Made by a program: the position numbers and the translations under genes
Assembly (NCBI RefSeq): GCF_963676685.1
Contig: NC_092355.1
Location: 73,561,176 to 73,625,175, forward strand
From: Mytilus edulis
Lineage: Eukaryota; Mollusca; Bivalvia; Mytilida; Mytilidae
Length of the DNA: 64,000 nt
Direction: 5' to 3'
Shown here: one piece after another, positions 13,801 to 25,800 of the stretch
Layout: the number at the start of each line of letters is the position of its first letter
Position numbering within the stretch: position 1 is the stretch's first letter
The notes under the pieces: generated by a model
What the model was told of the DNA's origin: nothing
Seen by the model: the letters and a program-made list of their open reading frames with translations, nothing else
Database searches by the model: none

Positions 13801-16800
13801 TGAACCATGAAAATGAGGTCAAGGTTATTGGACATGTGACTGACGGAAACTTCGTAACATAAAGCATCTATATACAAAGTATGAAGTATCCAGGTCTTCT
13901 ACCTTCTAAAATATAAAGCTTTTAAGAAGTGAGCTAACGCCGCGCCATAGCCGCCGTAGCCACCGTAGCCGCCGTAGCCGCCGGATCACTATCCCTATGT
14001 CGAGCTTTCTGCAACAAAAGTTGCAGGCTCGACAAAAACTTAACACTGAGCAATGAACTGTGAGAATGAGGTCAAGGTCAAATAAAATCTGCACGACTGA
14101 CATATGATCATAAAATATTTACATACACCAAATATAGTTGGCCTATTGCTTATTGTATTAGAAAAATAGACCAAAACTAAAAAACTAACTTTGACCACTG
14201 AACCATGGAAATGAGGTCAAGGTCAGATGACACCTACCAGCTAGACATGTACACCTTACAATCATTCCATACAACAAATATAGTAGACCAATTGCATACA
14301 GTATAAGCAATACAGACCAAAACACAAAAACGTAACTATAACCACTGAACCATGAAAATGAGGTCAAGGTCAGATGACACATGCCAGTTGGACATGTACA
14401 CCTTACAGTCCTTCCATACACCGAATATACTAGACCTATTGCTTATAGTATCTGAGATATGGACTTGACCACCAAAACTTAACCTTGTTAATTGATCCAT
14501 GAAATGAGGTCGAGGTCAAGTGAAAACTGTCTGACGGGCATGAGGACCTTGCAAGGTATGCACATAAAAAATATAGTTATCCTACTACTTATAATTAGAG
14601 AGAACTCAACATTACAAACAAATTTAACTTTTTATTTCAAGTAGTCACTGAACCATGAGAATGAGGTCAAGGACATTGGACATGTGACTGACGGAAACTT
14701 CGTATCATGAGGCCTCCATATACAAAATATGAAGCATCCAGGTCTTCTACCTTCTAAAATAGAAAGCTTTTAAGAAGTTAGCTAACACCGCCACCGCCCG
14801 CGGATCACTATCCCTATGTCGAGCTTTCTGCCACTAAAGTCGCAGGCTCGACAAAAATCAAGAATAAAAATAATCTTGAAATATGCATTTTTATTGAAAG
14901 GAAACTTGTGTATTTGCTTACATTCTTCACAATTGAATTTATGTGTAGTCATGTGACAGGTCATCGTACAAGATCCTGGGAAACTCAAGAATATAATATT
15001 AAAACATTACCAGTAAAAGGTATGAGACTGTTTGAGTTTGGAGTGACCCCTTCCAAAGAAAAACTGATGAAACACTGCATACAATGGGGGTGATTGATGA
15101 AACCGCTTAACGCAGCCCTTGTCTGAAAATTTCATAACAGACAGATCTTGAATAATATTCAAGATAATAACCAAAAACTGTAAAATTTCATTAAAATTAC
15201 TAATTTAGTGGCACCAACCCAACAATGTGTTGTTGGAATCGTCTGAAAATTATTGAACATTTTTACCCCTCTCAGATTTTCTATAAATGCTTTAGTTTTT
15301 GAGATATAAGCCAAAAACTGCATTTGACACCAAATATAGTTAACCTATTGCTAATTTGCTAATAGTATTTGAAAAACAGACCAAAAAATTTTTTTAGCAT
15401 GACCAATGAACCTTAAAAATAAGGTCAAAGTCAAATAAAACATGCCAGACTGACATGCACATCATAAAATATTTTCATACACCGAATATAGTTGACCTAT
15501 TACATACAGTACTAGAAAAACATACCAAACCACAAAAACTAAACTATAACCACTGAACCATGAAAATGAGGTCAAGGTCAGATGACACCTGCCAGTTGGA
15601 CATGTAAACCTTACAACCATTCCATACACCAAATATAGTAGACCTATTGCTTATAGTATCTGAGATATGGACTTAACCACGAAACTAACTTAACCTTGTT
15701 CACTGATCTAAGAAATGAGGTTGAGGTCAAGTGAAAACTGTCTGACAGGCATGAAAACCTTGCAAGGTAGACATATACCAAATATATTTATCCTATTAGT
15801 CATAATAAGAGAGAAATTAAGAATACTAAAAATCTTAACTTTTTTTTCAAGTAGTCACTGAACCATGAAAATGAGGTAAAGGACAATGGACATATAACAG
15901 ACAGAAACTTCTTAACATAAGGAATCTTTAAAAAAAAGTATGAAAGATCCAGGTCTTATCCCTTCTGAAATATTAAGGTTTAAAGAGGTAACCTAACGCC
16001 GCAGCCACCGCCAGATCACTATCCCTGTGTCAACTTTTCTGCGACAGAAGTCGCAGGCTCCACAAAAACAATACATTTATCACCCTTTTTATGCATTCTA
16101 ATACAAAATTAACAAATCATTCAATTATCAACGTACTGAAATTCAAAAACTTGCTCTCTTTTGTTTACTCTTGAATGAAATAGAAGACATCTGCTAATTT
16201 TGTTGATTATTAAAGAAATCACATAACAATAAATTCCTGAATTGTAAAATGACGACTAAACTTAGTTAAAGGCTGGTAAAGCGTGGAATTAAGTGCCTCA
16301 AATATGTGATGTTATCCAATCAAAATCGTGATAACAAATAGATGGCATTAGAATTTAAAATCGTTTGTTCAAGACAATAAAGAATATATTTATTTTTTTA
16401 AGATTTCTCTCCTGAAGTATCTTGGTTTTGTGATATTTGATTTCTGAGTTGTATATTTCCTTATCTTTTGTCACTTATTTTCTATTTAATTCAATGTAAG
16501 CATGTGTAATTCAACACTATATGTACCTGTAAGTATTCCATCACTTCTTCATACTGTCCCATTTTCCTTTGTGCTGCTAGATCATATGGAGTCTCACCCT
16601 GAAATACAGACAAATATTTATATTACTTTCATCTGTTAATTACTAAGACTTTTGTTACACATATCTTACAATAAGTAAGACCAGTAGCAGCTGAGTGTTT
16701 TATTTTATTTTAACAGATGCTAACCATATTATTTTGGTTCATTAAATATATCTCTTCAGACAACATTCAGATTATTTTTCACAATTTTCTGAAGACTTTA

Positions 16801-19800
16801 AATAGGTTTTAACTCTAAATTTTTCAAAAGATATTAATAAATGTGCCGTCTGTCCCCATTTGGTCTTTTTAATTTTCTTTGCAGTTTGAAGAATGATAAA
16901 TGCATCCTTATATCTAAATAAGGGCTGTGGGATTTGGGGGGATTTCATCCTTAACTATATTTTTACATTTTTTGGACACATTATTGACAGTTCTTTATAT
17001 TCTTATATTATTCTCTATTCTTTATATAATTGCATATTTTCTATTCATAAATTGTTTGCCTATATCTCTAGAACCCTCCACACTATCCTAGATCTGTATA
17101 CCCACACCACACCCATCTATATATGTATATACCCAACCATACCCTCCTATATCTGTAAATACCAAACAATACCCTCATATACCTGTTTACCCCCACCACA
17201 CCCTCCTATATATGTATATATCCAACCATACCCTCCTATATCTGTATATACCCAACCATACCTTCCTATATCTGTATATACCCAACCATACCATCCTATA
17301 TCTGTATACCCACACCATACCCTCCTATATATGTATACCCACCAGAGATGGGTCTGATTACTTGCAATGTAATTGATTAAATTACAATTACTTTGTCATT
17401 TGTACAATTGAATTAAATTAATGATTACATCATTTCTGAAAGTATATGATTAAATTATAATTAATGATTACATTGGCAAAGTAATCATGATTACATCTGA
17501 TCACAATGAATTTAAAAACAAAATATTTTGAAGGATGTGAATGATTAAACGTTCAATATATCTATAGCATTTTTGAGAAAGTATTTTATTTGTTACATTA
17601 TAAAATGATAACGTCAAACTTCATCTATTTAATAAACACCAAATTTTACTAAATATACATACATGAACATTGTGTCACTGGTTATTATACATTACACTTT
17701 ATCACCAATGATCTCTGAATTATTTTGAATTAAATTTAATAAAGATTTATAAAGAGTTTTTTGTTTGTCTTCTGACCTCTTTCATACTTTATATGTATTC
17801 CATGGTGCAGTTTATGGAAGTTAAAATATGGATGAAATAAAGTTACCAGTTAAAACTATGTTAAATTTTAATAGAAATGTTTAATCAAATTTTAAACAAT
17901 AGATAAGTACTAAAAATCATTGCATTTTACATGTCCAGTCCAAATACATTTTTTTTTAATTTTAAACAACATATTTTCACATTTTAATTTAGTTTGTGCT
18001 AATTAGATACATTTTCATGTCTGATTTATCTTTTATCATATATATTTCCCTACAGCTATACTCAATTGTTAATTGCAATAAAAACAAACCTTAATTAGTC
18101 TCCTACCTGTCAATTCAAAGTTGAAAAAAAAATCACAAAAATTAACAAAAGATTATAATTTAGTGTTAAAGAAAAGTATTACTTAAATATATATAACAGT
18201 TATTATCAAATATTAATATGAAGATCATTAAAGTAATAGTAAAAGTTCAATGATAAGTTAATATTGATATTAAAAGACCTCCGAACAAAAAGGGGTGTTT
18301 AGATCCCCCAGCCCGAAAGGCGAGGGGATTTGAAGAGCCCTTTTTGTGAGGAGGTCTTTTAATTTCAATATTAACTTAATCATTGAACTTTTACTGACTT
18401 ACAATCCGTCAAAAAATTAAGAAAAGTACATAAAAAGCACTTGCAGAAACCTAATTCCCCTGAACTGGACGAGTCTAAATATGTTAAACTGAAATGATAG
18501 TTAAACAGTACTCAGACTGATATGTACAATTAACAGTTACCAACTTGACATGAAAACAGACCGATTTAATCATGTTAATGGAATAACATCATATAGTAAT
18601 TTATTTATGTAAAAAAAAAAAATAGCATCGAAATAACACCAAAATTAACATTTGTTGTAAATAAAAGATTTTTTGGCTGGAATTTCCGATAATTTGGATT
18701 TTATTAATGCCATGTGTGTAGAAGGCATTTCTTTGTTTAAGTTTATCAACATGAGGTCAAGGACTACATCATGTTCAATGCATGATCATCTAATTACATT
18801 ATCTGATTGGTCAGTTCTTAAAATCGGTAATTAATATCAAATTTCTACATGTGCTTGGACATGCGGTCATTCGCCTTTGTTTTGGGAGAAAGAAAAGATC
18901 GTTTTGAATTTATCTGAAAAACCGAATAAACTGTAGAAAGGCATTCATCGAAGAATCCACAGATTAGAAGGTAAATGCGAACCTTAACTATTATTTTATA
19001 TATTTTTAATAACTTAATTTTTAATTTATTATTATTTATTTTTGAATTGTTTGTTGCTTTTGAACCATGGTCCGGCGTGCCTTAATTTTTGGTAATTCTT
19101 AACTTCGTTGTTTAGAAACTTTTACTCATGAAATCTGTGATCGAGGTTGGTTAAATTTAGGTTTAGATGGAACCTACATCCAGGTGGAATTTTTTGGTTT
19201 GGGGGAGGGACTCTTCGCCCCGGTAATAAATGTGTTCAAAAGCAACAATATATGCATATAATTGAAGAATATATGCCACATTCGGTTTTTCTTCAGGTTG
19301 GAGGCAACGATTTGTCCTCTGAAAATAAGCCCGTGAAAATAGCAAGAGATATCAGTGTTTTTGCCGATTACATAATAAATTGCTATCATGTTAACCACGT
19401 GGTTATTGGTCAACTTCTCCCGAGGTATTCCGAAAGACCGGAAGCTTATTATAACAACAAGGTTTACATTGTAAACAAAGAACTTAGTCATTTAGTAAAA
19501 GAAAGAGACAATGCGACTTTCTGGCATCATAGGGGGTTGTGGAAGAACTACCCAGATTTATTATTAAAAGACAAAGTTCATCTTAATGATGAAGGTATGG
19601 AAATATACGCTAGAAGTGTCCGTGCTGCTGTTGGTAGCCTTTCACAAACATGTAATGTCGAGCAAACATGCGTTGCAAATTACCGTTTATGATTGTTATA
19701 AACTTATTGTCCCTATTTGGACATATGAAGAAAAGAAGCATACACTACACTTATGTAGTTATCTATGAATTATTTGCATATTATTACTCCATCACCTTTT

Positions 19801-22800
19801 GTAACGATTTATAATCTAAATTATCTCTGAGTGGTTGTGCTTAGTATGCACGTTGTTGTGCTTATATGCACGTGGTTGTGCTTATATGCACATGGTTGTG
19901 CTTATACGCACATGGTTGTGACACTGGTGACATGAAAGATGTCTTATTTGTAAATAATTATGGTTGGTTACATCATTTATATCAGAGTTATATAATATAA
20001 TATGTCTCTTTTTATATTTAAATATTGATTATCCATAATCATGGTTTATATACTTTTATTTTAGTATATTATTAGGTTAATTATTTAATCAGAGAATAAA
20101 TCATGTCTTTCCCTATAATGGTTGTGTCACAATAGGGATCGATTTTGGTACTATTAAAGAATTTTATTCATATTGGTTGGTTTTATAAAATTGGTTTTGG
20201 AGTAATAATTAGCATACATGTATCATAGTCAAACTTAACTTTTAAGATGAGTACATTTTGCTAGATATATCATCATATCAACTATGTCAATTTTATTGAC
20301 AAGCATTTTGGTTTAAAAATTATACTTATTTACATTTGTAGTAACATTCTTAAAGTTCTGTGATATACAGGATTTCTATTTTATTATTTTTTTTGATTTT
20401 TTGTTTTATGTTTTTATAGCAAAATGCCAAAGCAGAAGAGCCGAACAAGAAGAAAGGCTGCTCCTCAAAGCATTGAAGAAGATGTTCCAAATTTAGTGGA
20501 GGAACAAAGTGAAATACCACCACTATACAGGCCACCAGTGCGGAGACGCAAGACCAGACGAGCTGTTCCTGAAACAATTACTGAACAGCCGTCTGTTCCA
20601 ACAGCAAATGACATTGCTGATGCTTTATTCCGAAAGTTTGAAAGTTCCGGCGTGCAACTGGTAAAAGACAATACAGCAGTTCCAATTAATGACTTAACTG
20701 GTATGTTGTCGTCATCATCCACACAACCAGAAAATTCATCAAATAATGACTCTCAGGGACAAATGTTAGCTGCCTTCAAACCGCCATTGTCTTCAGACCC
20801 TAATATTAACACGTCTTCTGATGGTGAGCTGTTAAACTCTAACTCGTATGCCGAGAATCCTTATGCTTGTGACATGTTGAGACATTCTATACCTTTATAC
20901 TATCATGTCAGCAGTAAGGTTAAATCTGATGTTTGGTGTGATAATTATGTAAATTTTGCTTTATTAATACCTTCTAACATTGATGATACATGTAATGAAT
21001 CAACATTATTTGAGAATTTGAATATAACAATTTCAAATAGGAAGTCTAACAAAGAGCTTTTGTTCATTCACCAATGGACAAATGCTTTTGACATATTTAT
21101 GTCTATATATCTTGAAAAGAATTTGAGGTCGGCTAGAGCATTGATTAAATATGGTTTTAATGTACGGTCATTATGCAAGTCCTTGGGTTTCCAAGCCGCT
21201 AAAGTATATGATGAGAAATTTAGAAAGATAAGAAAAATTTTAGGGTTACAATGGAATCAAATCAATGATGAACTTTGGCGATCTGCTGCTTTATATGAAA
21301 GACAATCTGATTTTTCAGGTCAAAATAAGAAGTCGTATGCTAAAACGTAATTTTCAATAAAACTGTACCATAACTTAAGATCTAATCTTGCATCAGAATT
21401 CAGATTGATTCTATAATGAGGAGATGTATGACCTATAGTCAGATCAAAAAGCCTACGTAAAAAGGCTCTCCCAGGTATGATAACTCCACATGCAAAATTT
21501 AAAAGACCCAATAAGGATTGCAATTCTCTGAGTGAGATACTGCGTTTACATTTGTATTTACTTAATAATTGCAAAATTTTTTCTATTTTCTCCATAGGTA
21601 ATCGAGCTACCATCTGAGTAGAATCAATTTCAATACCGTAGATAGTTATGCAAGTAGTAGGGAGTTGTGTTTTTTCTGATTTGATGGGTACCCCCAATTT
21701 ATCAGCAAGACAAAGAAAAGTTTGTAATGCACTATAACATTCATTTGAGCCAGCTTTTCCGACAAAGAAAAAATCATCTAACAGGTGTGATACCCCATAT
21801 ATTTGAAATTTAGCATTTAAATTGGTTAAGGCTTTACCAAAAGTAATAGTAGGCATTTATAATCAAGTTTTGTTAAAAGCTATGATGTCTACAGCTTATT
21901 TTTGTTTCTTAAGGATTGGAGAAATTGCAGTTAAAACTGAGTCTGAAATCTATAGAGTAATTCAAAGGGAAGATATAAAGTTTGAAAGAGTAAATGGTCA
22001 TGTGAGCATTATGACAATTACTATGAAGTTCTACAAACATAGTAATATACAGAGTAAGACATTATCAATAGCTAGACGTCCTGAAAATTATTTATGTCCT
22101 GTTAAAGCTATTGAGGAATATCTAAGGTTACAAAATTGTCCACATGGTCCTTTATTTCGATTTAAATGTGGAAAACCTGTTTCGGGTTTTTATTTCAATT
22201 CTTCACTAAAAAGTTTGCTTAATTTCGTAGGATTAGACACTAATTTTTATAAAGGCCACAGTTTCCGAATTGGAGCTGCGACATCTGCAGCTGCCAGAGG
22301 TGTGCCGTTAGCCTTGATCCAAAGCATGGGTAGATGGAAGTCGAACGCTTTTCAACATTATATTCAACTTGATAATTTTCACACTTAGATTTAATATAAT
22401 CTCAGTCGCTTATTAAGTACTTTGGTAGAGGTCAACATGGCTTGCTTTACCTTATTGTGATTTTTTGTATTTACTTTTAGAGAGGTCAACATGGTTTGCT
22501 CTGCAAATTTAAGTTTTTTTTTATTTCAGTCATTTACTATATGTAATGGTATTTATTGGGTTGGTAGAGGTCAACATGGCTTGCTTTACCTTTCCTTACA
22601 AGTTTAATTATCAATGATTATTTTGTATACTTATATATCATTTCTTTTTTGTTTTGTTTTGTTTATAATATGTGTTATTATTTTTGTAGAGGTCAACATG
22701 GTTTGCTCTACACTTTTACTGAAATGCTAAAGTTAAAAAGAGTATATTTTATTCAATTTTGGGTGTTTTTTATTGAGGTCAACATGGCTTGCTCAATTTT

Positions 22801-25800
22801 CTAATTCTGGAGTTCCTAAGTTGAATACAGAGTCATCGGTTGGGGATCCCTCTTGGGATTTGTGGCACTTTTTCAACCCCACCTTTGCTTATTTAAGTCA
22901 TTGTCATTTATGCAGTACTATTATAATTGTTAAGATGTAAGTTGCATTTAAAAATTAATTTCTGGATAAATGACATTTTACTCAACTTGTATTTTATTAA
23001 CAGCAAACATAGCTCAGACTCTTTGATCTTGGTCATTTATACAAGGTTTTCTCGTTGTTATCTGTGTCAAGGAATATTAGCTGACAAAATAACATTTATT
23101 GTAAATAAAAGATTTTTTGGCTGGAATTTCCGATAATATTGATTTTATTAATGCCATGTGTGTAGAAGGCATTTCTTTGTTTAAGTATATCAACATGAGG
23201 TCAAGGACTCAACATGAGGTCAAGGACTACATCATGTTCAATGCATGATCATCTAATTACATTATCTGATTGGTCAGTTCTTAAAATCGGTAATTAATAT
23301 CAAATTTCTACATGTGCTTGGAAATGCGGTCATTCGCCTTTGTTTTGGGAGAAAGAAAAGATCGTTTTGAATTTATCTGAAAACCCTCCCATTTCCCTCC
23401 CTTTTAAGTGTTATTATATAGGACATTTATTTTTTTCTTTAAACATGAATTAATTACAATATTCATGTATACTTGTTTATATAATTTGTATATACATATG
23501 TTGGTGAGTTAATTTTTCAACTCACTTTTATTTTTGTCATTTTTATGATGTTTATTTTGTTACGGTGTGGCACTTTTTCAACCCCACCTTTGCTTATTAA
23601 AGTCATTGTCATTTATGCAGTACTATTATAATTGTTAAGATGTAAGTTGCATTTTAAATTAATTTCTGAATAAATGACATTTTACTCAACTTGTATTTTA
23701 TTAACAGCAAACATAGCTCAGACTCTTTGATCTTGGTCATTTATACAAGGTTTTCTCGTTGTTATCTGTGTCAAGGAACATTAGCTGACAAAATATAGTT
23801 TTACAAAATTAGGAGTTAAATTTATATTTTTTTAGCCAACTTTTCAAAATAACGATTTCTTATTTAATAAATCAGGCAATCAAAACCCTCATACAGACCT
23901 CATTTATAACTGACCAATGAATATATGCCCAAAAACTTCATGCTATATATACTTGATGTTTTTGATCTGTCAGTAATCATGAAAAAGAATCGTAAAGATC
24001 AGACCTTAGAAAATAGTAAGTAAACTCTTCCAACAATTAGCTTTTTAAACAGCTTGTTTAAGAACTTCTAATCGGACAGTCTTAGATGCATAATGTCCTT
24101 CACAATATTCATCCGGTAAATGTTCCTTTAGTTTCTGATTTGGTAATTTTCCTACATTAAGATACATGCGAATGCAAAATAAATAGTTTTGTCTATTCAG
24201 TCCAATTAATTAATAGATCTTGCTTTATTTGTGTGTTTTTTTTTAAATAAGAACTATGCATGCAAACTTCAATGAATAAAAAAGTATTAAACTAGGTTTC
24301 ACTGTCCCGATCAAAACGTGTTAGGTGAGATATATTCGCAAGTTCAATATATATTATATGAAAACAAACACTTTCATTTAGTGGTCCGTTATTCCCTTTT
24401 CATGTCTAAATGAAGCAAAAACACCTGAAAAAAACTTTTAACTTTCTTAGTTTTATCCTTGCCTGACAAAAAAAATCCTATGTTATAAATCGTATTTAAA
24501 CATTAGATAAGAACAATATATATATATAGTAAAAAAAATATTTAAAACTTTTGAATAAGCAGTCAGTTATGTAATAAACTGAAGAGCCCCCCCCCCCTCT
24601 AAAAAAAAAAGAAAAGAAAAAGAAAACAACATAAAAATTTGAATGGAAATTGTAATTATAGCATTTTACAAGATCGTGTCTTTGTGTGCTAAGTACTGTA
24701 ACAGAGAAATTAATTAAATTGATTGATTGTTGTTTGCTTTATGTCCAATAGCAAATATTTCATGCCTGTTAATGACTATAACACATAAATTTCAAATACA
24801 ATAGGTACATGTAGGCCGTACAAAAGGAGGTCGACAGTGAGGTTGGAAGTGAAACTTTAAAATACCACTAGAAAATGAGGGTATATTGAATAAGGACAGA
24901 AATTAACACTTGAAACAGCAGGCAATATTTGGACCACTCAAATAATAGGTGCAAGAGTTTTTAATTTGATCAATAAATTCTACCGTGAAGTCGATCATCC
25001 ATGTTTACGTGTAGTTTACAATATCATTTCACGCATCCAATGTAGGTTAGATACTTTTAGCTCGCTTTAGTAACTGTGAGAATTCTGTGAAACTGTATTG
25101 TGTATTGTACTTTAGTTTTTGGTATTATATTCTGTACTACAGATCACTACCGCTCTCCTGGTTGGTCTCGTATGGGGGCGTTCGCCTCGAGAGCGGGAGA
25201 TAATTAAATTTGTCAAAAAAAGACATTAATTAAATTGGTATTCTATTTTAACCCTTAACACGTGGCATCATAGAGTAAGAGCACAGACTGGCCGGCTCAG
25301 AGTCGGAAATGTGTCCGGGTCAGGTGATTTTTCTTCCTGCGAACTAATATCTTGCAAACTTACACGATGAAAAAAACTGACTCAGCGTGTTTTTTCAGCA
25401 CTTTGAATCAAACAAATTTTTGAAATTGTAAATCAAGGTATTTGCTGGGCGTTTTTTCCTAATCCTATTTTGGACCCCCTGATTATAAGAGGGCGTATCT
25501 AATTAGTCATGCCCGATTACTTTTAATTGAATTGAACCTGAACTTAAAGACCTACATCGGGTAAATAAGTTCGAGGTACAATAAGTAGACAATAGAAATC
25601 CTTTGTGAAATAAGATCGTCCCAGGTATCTTAGAAAATAAATTTGTGTTGAATAACAATGAAAAATGCACGAGCAGGTTTGTAATGATGAATATAATATG
25701 TACAATATCTTTTACTAAGACAAAAGGTATATAATTGTATTATATGTCTCTGCTAATTAGGCTTATGATGACATTTCAATACTGTAACAGTTTATTTTTT

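Larger units (their letters stand above)
18647..23795 (+). mobile_element. Ngaro-type tyrosine-recombinase retrotransposon, degraded
   Basis: The termini are split direct repeats in the order A1 (18647-18921), coding region, B1 (22861-23090), A2 (23091-23384), B2 (23566-23795). This order is diagnostic of the Ngaro group in the DIRS order. Between them lie an SGNH-hydrolase ORF, a gag-like ORF, an inverted reverse-transcriptase piece and a tyrosine recombinase. No target-site duplication is expected, because these elements integrate by recombinase from a circle. The RNase H and the N-terminal parts of reverse transcriptase and recombinase are missing, so the copy is not autonomous. Confidence 0.85.

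Noticed and set aside
14908-15093. 61-codon ORF between repeat units
   Set aside because: Unique-looking sequence but no domain, no splice partner and short length; not enough to call.
18647-23795. LTR retrotransposon with ordinary long terminal repeats
   Set aside because: The repeats are split A-B-A-B and the integrating enzyme is a tyrosine recombinase; there is no DDE integrase or protease.
25137-25205. tRNA gene
   Set aside because: A box-like word and a hairpin are present, but no cloverleaf, anticodon arm or intact B box; a SINE remnant is more likely.
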